Below, in pieces: positions 12,917-26,707 of a DNA stretch of 64,000 bases. Each line of letters begins with the position of its first letter. Position 1 is the first letter of the stretch. Source of the DNA: Apostichopus japonicus (Eukaryota; Echinodermata; Holothuroidea; Aspidochirotida; Stichopodidae); NCBI RefSeq assembly GCF_037975245.1, contig NC_092578.1, forward strand, positions 3,493,001-3,557,000, written 5' to 3'. The translations under genes and the position numbers were made by a program. Under the pieces are notes generated by a model, which was not told where the DNA came from, did not search any database, and saw only the letters and a list, made by a program, of their open reading frames with translations.

Positions 12917-15900
12917 TTAGTCCTCCTCCAAGTGGTGGTATTGGCCGTCATCATCACGCTTCAGGCCTAAAACGGATGGAGGAAGTTAAAAGAAAAAAGA
13001 AAATAAATAAATAAACAGAACACCAATAGTTTAGATCAAGTCACCAAAACCCCCAGGGAGAATGCATGCTTGGTAGCCAAGAAATCATTGGTTTACTAAC
13101 TAATCGAGAATCTGCTATTCTACATCCCCAGGGAGGGGGTTGACAGATAAAGACCACGATGAAATTCATCCGAGAAACTTTCATACCATTTCACAAGTTT
13201 TGAGTCCCCACCACCTGAAAATGACAAACTTTTAGTCTTTTACCACCAAAAATTCCTAAATCCATTTTCCTTCAATAGTTGAGCAACTGCTATTAAACGC
13301 CTCCTTATGTGTGGCCCCTACTGTATGCCCGCTCATTATTGCCCCTGCTGTTTGCATTGTCACGTGTGCCCATTATGTAATGCCTTCTCGTGTGTGCCAC
13401 CCACTCATGTGCGCTTGGTTTATCCATGTCCACATTCTGCTCAGGATGAGACAGACGACTTCACAGTCGTTGCAACATGTTAATAAAACTGTTAGGAACT
13501 GAGAATGCCGGAACAAGAAAACTATCCTCACTGATGTATAAATTCTTTGTTTAGACTGATAAAAATGGGGTTAAGTAAAGCGGGGTTAATTAATTGCCAA
13601 ACAAAACAACACAAATAGAACAAAAATATGATGCTCATATTATTAAAAGTCATCACAAAGTATGAAGTGAGTGGTTAATTGAGAGATTAGACCAGTCCCG
13701 GGCATAAATAATATTATCTTGTGTGTCATCTTTATCATTCCGTGTCATTTGCCCTATCACCGACAATCACAAGCTTTTTTGAGATAACATCTACTCTAGT
13801 TCTACAAAGGGCACTGGTGATGCTCGCAGAGGAAATTAACAAGCAATGGTTGATCGTTTGGGGCAATAGTTTATGGGAACTTAAAATCTGCCATCAACAT
13901 TTTAGATTGATATAGTGGTGTGACCAACTGAATAGCAAGGGGGACATAGGATAGGCCGATAGGGGTGGCATGTTGGGGTAGGAAATTGTCCCTTAAGGAA
14001 AAGGCTATTTGGAAGTAATTGTATTTTGTCGGGCAGGATCTATTGGAGCCCTGGTAAGGATGGTGGAGTCGGGTGGGGAGCATTACCCCCTGTGCTACAT
14101 GGGAACAGGAGTCTGTACTGATTAAAAAGTGAATGTTTCATTTCTCAGGGGTTAAACTTCATACTCCTCTGATTTTGAAATATATAATAGGGAATAATTT
14201 GTGTTTTCAAATTTTACGTAGCAGTTCTGAAGGCTATGATTAATATACTATGGTTGCCTCTGTAAAAAAAAACACTGCTATACAATTTGACTATCTTGCG
14301 TAGCCTTTTGCAATGGGACACTGGATAAAATTATTCTCTGTATAGCTTTGTGGTTAAATTTTTTATTAAATTGAGCAATTTGCAACATTTTAAATTATTA
14401 AGCAAGTGCTGTACAATGGTAAACTGCTTGCTTTGAGTTTTGGAGAAAGATAAGCCAGAGATGAAATCAAAGAATATATTATCGTTGCGGTTAGAGGTTT
14501 TTAAATATCAGTGTTATCATTGTACAGTGTACTGGAGTGCTTGCTGCAAGCTTGTACATGGTATGCCAGCTACAAAGCCCAACCACAATACCTTGTATAA
14601 ACACTCAGCTTTCAAAGTTCCTCCAAACTTTCGCTGGAGTTTAAGCCTGAAAAGAATGAATCCCTGAGCCAATGAAATCCTTGAAACATTCAACATATTT
14701 TAATGTTAATTTAGGCGTTTCTACTTGACTTTGCTCTTCCCATCTATGGTTACTGTACTCTCATAGAACGTCGGAATGTGTTATACTTTTGATTAAATTT
14801 CAAAAGACAAGACTGTTTTACGGAAGCTAAATGCGCTGATGGTTGCTCCATTTTCTGGTATTATAGAGGTCAACAAACATGGATACCATATAACAAAGGC
14901 ATTATACCTAAGCTCTGTATTAGGATGGAGATAATGGAAATATTTTCTCACTGACTTGAACTTATTGGAAAACTTGCGTGTATCTGGATATGTTCCTCCT
15001 ACGGATCAGTCCCCAGTCGATACCAGAAAGATATCAAACCTTGTGTTTGATAGTGTGGCATCTTAGCAATGTTCTGTAGTTAACTGTACAACTACCTCTA
15101 TAGTAAACCTTTGTAAATAGCATGCAGCATGCATACATGTGGTTTTAAAAGTCAGGCCGTGCTATGAAAGAGTGTCGACGAACAAAGGGGATATTTTGTT
15201 AACAGAGGGTGTTGTGTACATGGGATGGGTAGACATGCCTACTGAACATATAATAGAGGGTGACAACATTAGTAGGCCTTGTTAAGTACTATTATGGAAT
15301 ATATTCATCACATAAAACCCAATGGAAGGATTCAGACCGCCCAGAAGTGTACTTTAAAATGTCCGTATTAGATCTACAGTATTATAAAATCTTAAGAAAA
15401 CAACTACAGTAGTTGGATTGTACAACGCACAGAATAAAACGTTGATATTCTGTATCAATCGTAAAGAGGATTTCAAGCAGGAAAGTCAAACTGCTCCGGA
15501 ACTCAGGAAGCTGTCTGCCCAATGCCATGTTAAAAGCTCAGCAAGCACAGGGCACGTATGGTATCGTCGATTCCGCCACAAAGGGTGAACGAAACGTTTT
15601 ACTACGACGCACAGAATCGTGGAACAAGGTTTTCATGGGAACTAGTAAATTTCATTAATTCTGCTCAAAGTAATGTTGTCATCTTCTTATGTACCCCAAT
15701 ACAAGGACACTATGACTTCAAAAGCAGTTAATGGAATTTATAGCATACACCTTGAAAACATTTTGGTACAGTAATGATTGATGTCAACGATAGTCCAAAT
15801 GACAGTCAAAGATGCAAGTCTTTCAGGAAATTTTTTTTTAGTTTTTGATCAGTCCTTACAGAGATTAGCATACAGTGTTTTATTAGACAAAGGAACCTCT

Positions 15901-18900
15901 AAAGACAATCAAAGCAGATTTTCAAGTTTGCTTCCCACTTTTCAATCTACAGCCACCCTCTTGTACTTGTGTCTTCATTTGACATTCACCATCACCAGCA
16001 GCTTGAGTACCTTTTACGATTGTCCCAAAGCCTCTTCTAGGTCATTTGCTTGCCTTTTTTGTATTTGATTTGGAAAAATTCCATCACTGAAATTTATATC
16101 GTCACTTTTGATACTTATATTTTTGGTTACTGCATGTCTTTGTTGTACGATTCTTACAGGTGACCATATCTGTGAACACTCCTACAACTGAAACTTATAC
16201 TTAGGTCAAAGGGCAATCAGTATGTAGTGCAGTAGCTTTAACCAATCTGACCAATTATCGGTAAAGATCGGTTTCAGTTTGAAGTGACGAGAAGCGGTCC
16301 AGGCCTCTACTGACAGCAGTGCAAGAACAGTACGTATTACAAACAGAAGTTGAAAAGTGCCTTCACAATCTACTGTACTTTGGGTGGTGCAAAATGTTCC
16401 CTTCAAAGCTACAGAACGTTTTGGCAAATTTTTTACTTCTGAGCTTTAAACGTAAGATGTCGTTTGCTGTCAATGAGACAAAAGAAAAGGCTATTTCAGT
16501 GCAGTTCACATCCTTTCCGTGTTCCATGGGAATCGTGTGAATGGATGTACGTAATTTAATTGTATATTGATATGGTGATGAACTACCACTGACCTCAGAC
16601 GGTGAGTTGTATATTACTGTACGAGAGTTTCCTTGTTGGACCTTGGACAACGTCAACAAATGACTGTCCAAGGGTCAAAGTTGGAAGACAAATATATAGT
16701 GGGAGATGTGCCCGAGTGCTGTTGGTGTATATCAACTGTTTGTCCCCTTCCTCGGACAAGTTCAACAATACTTTTGGTTGTACCAGGGGAGACGCAGGCA
16801 TGTCAGCGTCGATGGAAGATCTCAAAACGTTCAGCCCCGACATTCCCAAGATAAAATTACTTGTGTTAGTACACACTATGGACTGAGACAAATAGGGGTT
16901 ATCAATTTGCAACCGACGAGGAAATGAGGAAAGTTAAAACCGTGTCGGGTACTCACCATATTTTCGTCTGATTTCATCGTTCTTTGCTTGCCGTTCAGCT
17001 TTCCTGTAAGAATGAGAGTAAGAAAAAAATGTTATGCCAGGGTTAGAATAGAATGAAACGTTACGTTAACACAATTCCTTTCTCTGCTTTAGGCGTGTGC
17101 TCGTTGCTGTGCTCAGTGGGACTCTTTGTATTAATAATAATTAATAATCAGGCACTGGCAGTTATATTTACGACGCATAGGTGACGCATAAGTGACGCAT
17201 AGGCGACGCATAGGCATTTACGACGCATAGGCGACCACAAATGAGGGAGAAACCCGCAAGGATTTCTGGATGCTTGCTCACTGTAAAGAGTTGTGGCCCG
17301 TGGATTGTATAAAAAATTTCCCACCAGCCTGGCCCACAAGATCCATTGAGTACCCACTCCAGCAGATAATGTACAGAAGGTATTTTTAGCAGACGACTCC
17401 AGCAAAGACAAGTCCACTTAATCCTGATTTAAATTAAATAGATTTGATCGGGAAGGCCCCACATCATGGGTGACAGATATCTGTCCCTATAGTTTTATCT
17501 ACAACACCTCTTTGATGCCACCAATTACTTGCCTCTGGTCTTGTTTCATTTGCCTCTCAGACTTCTTCCTCTCCTCTTTGGCATCATCCTTGGCCCATCT
17601 AGAAATTGATGAGGAAGGGGGGAGGGGAACAGAGAAAAGAAATACCTCTAAATTAATAAGGATCAGACAGTAACATAAACTTTAGACAATCACTTTTGCC
17701 TCGAAATAGAGCTAAATTCTATAAAATATGTTAGTAAAGTACACAAATAATCGTTCGGTGATAAGAATTATTTTCTTGAGTCATTCACTCAAAACTTGAC
17801 GATGTCGATCTCCAAATGACTCACGTACTGTGACTGGAAAACCCTGCCACACGACGAGCAGGTTTATGTGTGTATTTTTATCTGTGCAGCTTTGTGTGTT
17901 ACTGTATATATTCAACACTACTGTACATGTCAAACATGACACCCACCACTAGATTCATCTATCAAATAACAAAAGTAATTAAATTTCCTGTTTTAATGTG
18001 AATAGGAGACTAGTGTGCCGTTTCCGCAATGTAAAGCAGACACTTTTCAGTGACTGTCGGCAATGCGACAACAGTCATGGAATAGTTTATTATATGGTTT
18101 TAGCATGTCAGTTGCTTTGCAGTTCTGCCCATTTCCCACACAATTGCAAGGACGATTGTTCTTTTGTGGGTACACCAAAGACAGTCCTCTTTTCTTTTTC
18201 TTTTTGGATCATCATTCTATGACCGACAAATTTCAAGTCTCAAAAATGTACAACAACTGCAAAGACCAAATTATTCCAAGATTTTCCGGTCAATTTTGCA
18301 CATTAGCATAAATCTAAAATTGATTTAAATTGATTGAGCAGTTCTCGCTCCTTATTACAGACATCTTTGGGAAGCTGAACATATTGTAACTGTTGACTAT
18401 TTGTGTTCCTTCTTGGACAAAAGGAGATATTTTGAAAGACCTGTTACGGAAACCTTCCCAAAGGATTAAACAGCTGAGAGAATCGTGTAAGAGGTGCAAA
18501 TATCGTCGTTAACAGAGAGCGTCAACTGTACTTGAAATAATCTACGTTAATACCGCAATAAAGCTGTCCTGTAAACACTTTATGTTTTGGCTACTTCTGA
18601 TACTGCCCTTGTATCCATTAATCATTAGCAAAATGTGTGAAAAGTGGAACCCTTTCAAGAACATGTTGTCAAAGCTTTGTCATTTATTAAGTAACCCATT
18701 CATATCACCAACGGCGCTGAGGATATTAATTCCGACACATTACATCCTGTCATTTATGATAACTACATGCAGCAAATACAGTAGCTTCATAAAAAATAAA
18801 AATAAATTAATACATATCCTTCTTGCAGCTCAGGTTAATAAAAATTAAACAGAAAAGCATACATGACAAGTCAAAAGAGAAAATTATTTAAATGCCGGCC

Positions 18901-21900
18901 AGCAAAATTGATGCTTTCAAACCATGAGTCTACAGTGTGGGACTATGGGTGCACCATACAGTAGTGCAGTCTAGGGCAACAACATAACTAACAGAACAGC
19001 AAGTAGCCTTGTTGTATACCTTATTAGCATTAAAGTCACAAAGTTATGTATCATAGTTGACATCTCACAGAAATCATTCCTTTATTTATTCTGCTAGATA
19101 AGGGTCAAGAGTGTACTGCAACCTGCTCATAGCAAACTGACCTTAGCCCAGCTAATATCAACAGTACAATCATGTGCAAGTCACAGAATTTTGTTTGTGT
19201 TAAGTGACAAATATATTTATTATCTACTGTAGCTAATTAATCCTTTTGGAGCTTCACAAAATATTCTCAAAATGTCCACATAAAATTCTACCAAACCATG
19301 GATTATGTGGTTATGCAACAAGAGACCCTAAAGGGGGCATATAAATGAGGGATGAACATTTCATACTTGTCCCCCCCCACCCCCTAGCCCTCCATGGCCA
19401 AGGGGTACAACTTACTTTCTCCTCTGCCTCCCACTGGGTCCTCGACAGTAGCAGCAGTATAGTACACAGCAAGAACAGCTCAGCAGAAGAGCACCAGCGA
19501 TGGTTCCCATGGCAATGAGTAAGGCTTTGTAATTCACTGAGAGAAGTTCAAAATCAAAACAATGCTTACTACAAGTTCAGATCGTTCCATATTCATTTTC
19601 CTAGTAAAGAAAGCCTTGACTTGAGAGGACTGTGATCATTGAAATCCAGAAACAATGAACTTTTATACCATAACATTTTATATAATGTATTGCAGTCATG
19701 ACATCAATGTTTTTAAAGTAAGAGAAAGTCTTATTTAGGCTGGTTATTGCAAATGATATCTGGAGGCAGAGGCTCATATGATATGGATATATTTTTCCCG
19801 CAGATATTGAAATATCACAACACCACCAATACAGACTGAATATTGGGGGGGGGGGACATTTCCTAAGACTTTGTTTGTAGGCTGTCTGCTGTACACCATC
19901 CTTATGAAAACACAGGTATGACCATCCAACATCACACTACAATTTTTCATTTTTATATTTTTTGGAATTTTATTTTTTGGGAATCACCTTGTTAACGAAC
20001 CGTGTAACTATGCAGTCATATTTCAGTATTTTACTATGTCAAAAGACCTTTATCTTTCAGGTAATTTGGAACGTGCAATCGATTAGTGTTTTACAGTAAT
20101 TCGGGTGAACTCGATGCTACGGTAATTATTCTGTACATATGTTACTACACTCACCCACACATGTCCCCCATCTCGATTGGCTAAGGTCGCAATCCTCGGC
20201 TCTAGGGATGATGTGTTTTTTGGGATAGTCCATACATTTGTTATCAGTGTAACAGAATATACACTAGTGAACAAAGATAGAAAGAGGAATGCAACTGACA
20301 GTATGCAGATGTACATGTTGTCAACTTTAATTTCTTGGCATATATACTGTAGAACTCTAAATGTAAAGTAATGATGCTTGATGCAAAAAAGGAGAAAGAA
20401 CTTTGCTAAAGATCTATGAAATTGGAACATAAGAATAGGTATTTAAGTTGGTGGAATTGCTATTAAACCAGATGATACACACATGCTGTAGAAATTAACT
20501 AATACACTGTACAAAGCTAGTTTCATTCCTCTGCTGCTTAATGGCCCGGACGTCTAACTTCGCTGAAGCAAAGAATCACTGCGTTGACACCTCTTTAGAA
20601 TTCAAAATCGAAACATTATCACACAGTAGCATGTTGAGCTAATACTACCTGGTCATTTTCAAACCTAAATTTTGAAAAGTAATAACACCAATGAACAGCG
20701 ATTTACTTTGGATATTTAGGCGCTATATTAATTTTTTATATTCGTTACAACAACAAAAAAGTTACTGTCACAACAGTCAAAACTGTCACAACAGTACTGT
20801 ACTTATCGACAGTTAAATTAGAGCGAAGGAGTCTGTGACCAGAGCAGTCACATTTAACTTCCATGGAAATGGTTAAACAATGAACAGCATTTTAACACTG
20901 AATCCCAGATGCATAATAACATCATGCAATCTTACAGAATTACAAAGTGATGACCATGCTGCATCATGAGCTAATCTACAAGATTCTTTGCTCACACTTT
21001 GCAGGAAAATGAAAGGTACGGAAATGGACTCTTACAGTTACAATACTTGGCTAATACTTACGCTAACGTTTCCGACGCATTCGTCACATGTTGTATAGTC
21101 TACACAGGCTGTTAAAAGAGAAATCAGAGAAATAAAAAAATTAAAAATGAATACATTTGACAATCACAATAAACACTTTCAAAGAAACCCACATTAAAAC
21201 ATTTCAATCGGAATAACAATGTTCAACACAACTAGACTCTAGGTCTACAATGGGCCTACAAAATACCTATGAGCTCATTAAGGATAAATTACACAGTTCA
21301 CAGGCGGTAAAGCACTATTGTATGGCGGAAAGAGCACATTATTGATGGTGTACTGTAGGCCTATATAAATATTGCTTTGCTTCACAATACCTAGGCCCGC
21401 AAAATCCACAAAATTGGTCATTTAAATCAACGATCAGAATCGGTCTTAATAAATAATCAACTTTAATTAATTCGATTTATTCCACCAACTATATTATATA
21501 TTTCAAGACAGTGTAGCGACTCTTACAAACTTACAATAAACTATTAAATCAACATGTACATTAAAGACTGTGTATCCATTTTCCAATCTTTTCTTAACTA
21601 CGTACAATTCAGTCTATCCAAGCGAACCGTCACATTTTGAAGACGGTATACCTATCCTTCCACGCGAATCAAAGAAAATTTCACCAATACATTCCTGTGT
21701 AAAATCCATTCCTAAAATGTACTTTTCCGCCATACGTTTTGATCCTTTCCGCCATGGCGGTTTGTACCTTTGGCGGAATGGTATGGAACCTGGCCTGAAG
21801 GCCTAGCCTATACCATCATGAATGAATTGTTTTGCAAAATTCTCAATGTCATGTTGTAAATAAACCATGAAGTACCTACTTTAACAACTTATTGTGATAC

Positions 21901-22135
21901 TGATAATAACGTTACTGATAATCAGTTATGCAATATCAATGATAGTCTTCTAAGTTGTAAAATACGTAGGCTAGGCCTAACCGTTGCCTAATTTTGGCCT
22001 AATGTACGACAACACACCAAACAACTTACACTTCAGCATTGGAGTTGGTGTGCCTGTTGTTGTTGATGGTGCCCCGTTGGTTAAAATCAGCAAAAATCCA
22101 CCCAAAAGGGCTACTGAACACAGATAAGCGTTCAT
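12917..22135 (-). CDS. PTTG1IP: PTTG1-interacting protein homologue (PTTG1IP/PBF), complete, 7 exons, 181 aa
   Basis: Exons in coding order: 22030-22135, 21062-21108, 20155-20263, 19416-19536, 17533-17598, 16957-17003, 12917-12966; all phases join in one 182-codon frame. Order of parts: signal peptide (MNAYLCSVALLGGFLLILTN), Ser/Thr-rich linker, Cys-rich PSI-like ectodomain (CVDYTTCDECVGNVSCIFC, CMDYP, CDLSQSRWGTC), a TM helix (ALLIAMGTIAGALLLSC) with a following Cys cluster, a charged helix, then NDEIRRKYGLKRDDDGQYHH and a stop. The vertebrate protein is about 180 aa with the same order, including the C-terminal DEIRKKYG signature. Known there: a membrane glycoprotein that binds securin (PTTG1) and traffics between endosomes, plasma membrane and nucleus. 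Function here is inferred from homology. Confidence 0.9.
13000..16950. other. PTTG1IP intron 6, no further gene supported
   Basis: A long intron of almost 4 kb. The part 16206-16927 is rich in overlapping open frames on both strands and less AT-rich than its surroundings, but no frame shows a recognised domain. The rest shows nothing beyond AT-rich sequence. Confidence 0.4.
17533..17598 (-). CDS. PTTG1IP: PTTG1IP exon 5 with a GC 5' splice site
   Basis: Reads WAKDDAKEERKKSERQMKQD. The in-phase join to exon 6 requires a GC donor, AG|GCAAGTAA, which matches the known U2-type GC-AG consensus. The nearby GT (CAA|GTAATT) would put a stop codon two codons into exon 6. Confidence 0.75.
17599..21061. 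other. PTTG1IP introns 2-4, no other gene seen
   Basis: Apart from the exons listed under PTTG1IP these introns hold only AT-rich unique sequence, a G-run at about 19846 and a C-run at about 19372. The short open frames at 17998-18311 and 18582-18848 lack supporting context. Confidence 0.4.
19416..19536 (-). CDS. PTTG1IP: PTTG1IP exon 4: transmembrane segment
   Basis: Codes the junction VNYKALLIAMG and the membrane helix, then CCVLYCCYC and the basic stop-transfer stretch RGPSGRQRR. Acceptor ends in CTCTCAG and donor is GTAAGT on the minus strand. The Cys cluster at the cytosolic membrane face, a likely palmitoylation region, is typical of the family. Confidence 0.9.
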
Positions 22136-24163
22136 TATTACTAGTTTTTTAAACAATTAATGAATACGAATATAAAAGGGAAGACGAAATCGTTGATTGC
22201 GAGTCTTCTACGTACAACACTTCCTTGACACTGTATCCTATCAATATATACCCGAGTCCCGAGTACATCACACATAGTCAACGTTGGCTCCATTATAGAT
22301 ACACTAAAAGGATATAAACAAAGACATTTTATTCAGAGTTTACTACACTGCCAATATAAAACAAAAATAAATCAATAATAAAAATATAAAAAATAATAAT
22401 ATCGACATTTTAAAGCAAACAATATATTTTTGAATCCCTCTAACATGTACAACAAAAAAATGTGTGATGAACATTGACGGAGATGAGTTTTGTACAACGT
22501 ACGCCTACTAGGCAGATACTATTAATAGATAATTAGTCACAGGATACATGATAACAACTCCTCGGTCTGAACCTCTGAGGCAAGTCGTGCTCATGACATT
22601 TTCTACGAGGGCCAGAGATAGATATTCTTTAGGAGTGAAGGGTGCCGTCAGAGACTCAGTTTTTTTTCTATAGTCCGCTGAAAGAACAGATCTCTGTGAA
22701 TCTTGCTATTATATGAGTTTGAGTTTTAAAAATGTTACTGCATATCCATCATTGCATTCGAAAGCTTACTAAGTTGGTAAGCCTACAGTTTGGCTGGAAT
22801 TTGTGGTATGAAATACCGTGACAGACAGTCTACTTGCCGAAAAGTTTTGGAGGTTTCTTTCAAATCTCTCCTCGGCCTTCCATTATCCATGGCACTATAC
22901 CTTGTCAAACACTATTGGGTATTAAATTTCTTCAATAATGGATCAAAAATAATATTGCTCGAAATTAGATTTTTGTCTTTGAGATGGTTTATAAGTCTGA
23001 GGCTTTATAGTACACTTTACTCAAACCTTCTAAGGTTACGTTATTTAGCTCATCAGCATTGGGGGGAAATGTCAAAACGTGATTTCTATAGGCAAGGTAG
23101 TCTTGTTCAAGACCCTGGCATTCTGCTGTTACTTTGCCTGTTACAATTAATATGAGTGCGCCCTTACTTCCTGTTTCGATAAACTACCAAAACCTGTAAT
23201 TCCCAGGCCCGACATGCAGATATGTGGAAGGGCGCCCTCAGTTAGTGTTATAATTCGACGATATTTATATATATATAATGAACGTCTTTACCAAATAGGC
23301 GAAGCAAAATACTGTCGAACGATGCTATAGCAAAGAGGCGTTGCCTACCCATCGAAGCATAACAAAAGAGAAATTAATAAAAAGGTCCATAATGAAATAA
23401 CGATATAGATTACACACAGTAAACCGTGGACACAAAATATAAAGTGGTCAACAGGTTCGTAGATTCCGCTGCCCAGTATTTGTGATACTATCGTTGCTTG
23501 TATTTATATACAGGCGGACTCAAAGACTGGTTCTAATTAGATAAAGGCTTAAGTGAATGCCACCGAGCAACAATTAGACAAGATGCACATGGGTAAGTGC
23601 AATACTAATCAAAGAAAATATGTTCATTATCAGCTGAGGCGAAATTAATTTACAGTTTCGACTTAACACATCTGTTATGTCGTATAGACTTAGACGTCGC
23701 TGCAGTTATAGGCATATATAGGCTATATATACATGAAACATCAATAACCTATAATGTAATTGTCTAAAATGCCTTATGTGTAATTCGATATATGTTACAT
23801 AAATACAATAATATTATGACAATTAACGTACGATTGAACAAAAAAGATATTCGACGGATTTATAGGCAGACTCTACTGATGGTAGTTAAATTTCACGGCA
23901 TGGCACGTTCCTCACATTCGAATACAAAAATAAACTTTAGTCCGAGAACTTTCAACATGATACTGTACAAAGCGCCTTTTCTCGCATATATTGAGAACCC
24001 CAATCGTGAGTTTTAAGTAATAATGGATGTCTATAGCAATTTTGACCGAATTTGGTCAGCAAACGTGTAGTTTTCGGTGTCTATCTATATATGTTTCTTC
24101 AGCTAGCTGAATGAAACTGCCTTGTCCAGAGACAAGAAATCAATCTTAACAATATATATATAT
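22136..24163. other. Intergenic region right of the PTTG1IP start
   Basis: Holds the PTTG1IP 5' flank; the ATG is at 22133-22135 on the minus strand. No clear TATA box or CpG island is visible. The 121-codon plus frame at 22790-23155 starts with TTG, has no family resemblance and is not called a gene. Confidence 0.4.
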
Positions 24164-24425
24164 GGTCAATTCCATGATAAGGTCAACATCATACCAAAAA
24201 TATTTAAAATCATTGTACATTAAAATTGTATAAGATTCCAATAAATAGAATACTTGTAGTTACTACCCCCCGAAAAATCATTTGTTTAATTATTGGGTCA
24301 GTAATAACAAATGGTTCCCGTAGTAACTAATTTATGAAAAATACAGTGAAATTTCATTTTGTGCAGATTTGTACATAGTAATCATAGGTATCATCAGTTT
24401 TTTGGACTAATTTATTTGCTATAGC

Positions 24426-25056
24426 ATAGTGCTCACTTAATAGCTTCAATTTTTTCGACATCAAGGCATTAGACAACAGTGGTGAATTGAAAACACCCTT
24501 GATTTACTGTCACGCGAGTCACAAAAATGACTGTTTTTTTTCCTCCTTGCCTGCACAATAGTTTTACTCCAAATAATGAATATCAAGTCTTCACATAGAT
24601 ACCAAAAGGATTACTGAATTTTCCTTTCCAGAAGATATTCAAATTTTGCGGAAAATCACCCTTTACGAAGGTCACGCAAGTCACGTCACGCGAGTCACGT
24701 CAATTCAAGATAGTGTTTCTACCTATTTACTGTGTGTTGGAATAATTATAATATAGTGCTCACTTAATAGCTTCAATTTTTTCGACATCAAGGCATTAGA
24801 TAACAGTGGTGAATTGAAAACACACGCGATTTACTGTCACGCGAGTCACAAATTGACTGTTTTTTTTTCTCCTTTCCTGCACAATAGTTTTACTCCAAAT
24901 AATGAATATCAAGTCTTCACATAGATACCAAAAGGATTATTGAATTTTCCTTTTCAGAAGATATTCAAATTTTGCGGAAAATCACCCTTTACGAATGTCA
25001 CGCGAGTCACGTCACGCGAGTCATGAAGATAGTGTTTCTACCTATTTACTGTGTGA
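24426..25056. repeat. Tandem duplication inside the TIR element, ~327-bp spacing
   Basis: Two copies start with ATAGTGCTCACTTAATAGC at 24426 and 24753 and end with GTGTTTCTACCTATTTACTG. Each contains two or three copies of the GTCACGCGAGTCAC motif. Confidence 0.9.
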
Positions 25057-25437
25057 AAATTACAGGGATGTTATAGTTTGATGAATGAATCACTGATTAA
25101 AGATATCATATATGCATTCCCCTTTAATTAGGCAACTTGAATAATATGGGCACACTTAATTAAACTAATTATGAATTAAAATTCATGAAAATTATTATTC
25201 GCAATATAATGCCTATTTTATCACCAAATTTGGAAAGTTAGCACGTGTCACTGATTTTTTAGTAATATACAAAACACAATCTATATTAGTATCTGGCAAT
25301 GCCATGTGCTATGACTTGACAACCTTAAGGTTAACTGCTCAATCATTCCCAAAATCATATGAGCGAATGTATCTTCTCAAATATTACACTTTTGGTTTAT
25401 TCAAATATGACAAATGAGAATGGTAATTTGAATCACA

Positions 25438-25762
25438 TTTTGATAGATGTTTCTTCTATAACTTTCAAATGAGTGACTTCAACAGACTAAATAGTGTTAT
25501 AAATATTAATTGACAAGATATATTGCCTGAACAACTGTATTACCCATACAGTATATTACCTACTGTCTGCAGTCATTAGGGTAAGTCGGGGACATTAATT
25601 TTGATAGATGTTTCTTCTATAACTTTCAAATGAGTGACTTCAACAGACTAAATATTGTTATAAATATTAATTGACAAGATATACTGCCTGAACAACTGTA
25701 CTACCCATACAGCATATTACCTACTGTCTGCAGTCATTAGGGTAACTCGGGGACATTAATAT
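25438..25762. repeat. Tandem duplication inside the TIR element, ~162-bp unit
   Basis: Two nearly identical copies run from TTTTGATAGATGTTTCTTC (about 25438 and 25600) to GTCGGGGACATTAAT or GGGGACATTAAT, with only a few substitutions. Confidence 0.9.
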
Positions 25763-26707
25763 ACCATCTGGACATTCCCAAGGGAAGTACCTTTTGGACA
25801 CTTTCTAGACCAATGAATGTTATATTTCACTATGCAAGATCTATACCTTCGATTCACTACTGCATTTGGGCTAGAACTATCCGAAAAGTGAACTCGTCAC
25901 GTGAGTCACGTTTTCTTGTCACGCGAGTCACAAAACATCTTCATCGTAATTTTCATGCGTTACAAATTTTTTCAAAGTTGCATAGCAATTGAGGTAGAGG
26001 TGTTTTTCTACTTTGGTATGATTATAAAAAGTTATTGGTAACATTTCAATAAAACATAAGAAATCGAACATTTGTGTGTGCATTCTCATTTTTGCTAATA
26101 GTAACTGTCACGCGAGTCACGTTTAGTTTTTCGCCAATTTCATCCCCAATATTTGAGGTATAAATATGTTTTCTCTACTGATGTAAGCATTAAGGCGTAT
26201 CTTCACTGACTACATGAATGCTTTTCTCCCAGGTAATTTTTTTTATTTGTTTAATGATATCAAATAGAGAGGAATTTTAGTAAAAATGTCACGCGAGTCG
26301 CCACGGAATTGACCATATAGATATATATAGATATATTTATCAGGTAAACGACTATAGGCCTATGCACTATATTCTTTATCTCTGCAGAGTTCCCTCCGTA
26401 TTCTCTCAGCCCCCTAGTGTATAGGATGTATAACTAGCTCTGATCTGACCACAAACCTCAACCGCCATTTAGTTAGGCCTGCCTCCACAAACAGAAAGAA
26501 GGACACATGTTTGATAAATCAGTGAATGTGGAAAATAAAATATGAAGATGAGTTACAGCAAATGATGACAACTATAGCGTGTTGTCTGTGTAGATAGAAA
26601 TTATATTTCCTTTCCATTTTTCTTAGTATTTATCATAAATACAGGTATATTTTAGAAGGAACATTTTCTCCGAAAAGACAATTTTTTTCTTTCAATTTCA
26701 TGCAGTT

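Larger units (their letters stand above)
24164..26314. mobile_element. 2.15-kb non-autonomous element with terminal inverted repeats and a GTCACGCGAGTCAC motif
   Basis: Left end GGTCAATTCCATG and right end CACGGAATTGACC are inverted copies with one mismatch over 13 bp, both flanked by TATA-rich DNA. Between them there is no substantial open frame. The element contains ten copies of GTCACGCGAGTCAC or one-to-two-base variants (starts 24509, 24671, 24685, 24836, 24997, 25011, 25896, 25918, 26107, 26288). It also contains two internal tandem duplications, listed separately. The last motif copy abuts the right inverted repeat. The layout fits a non-autonomous DNA transposon with repeated protein-binding sites, but the superfamily is not recognisable. 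Confidence 0.55.

Noticed and set aside
22790..23155. 121-codon plus-strand frame upstream of the esterase gene
   Set aside because: It has no ATG start at its head, no recognisable domain and no splice context.
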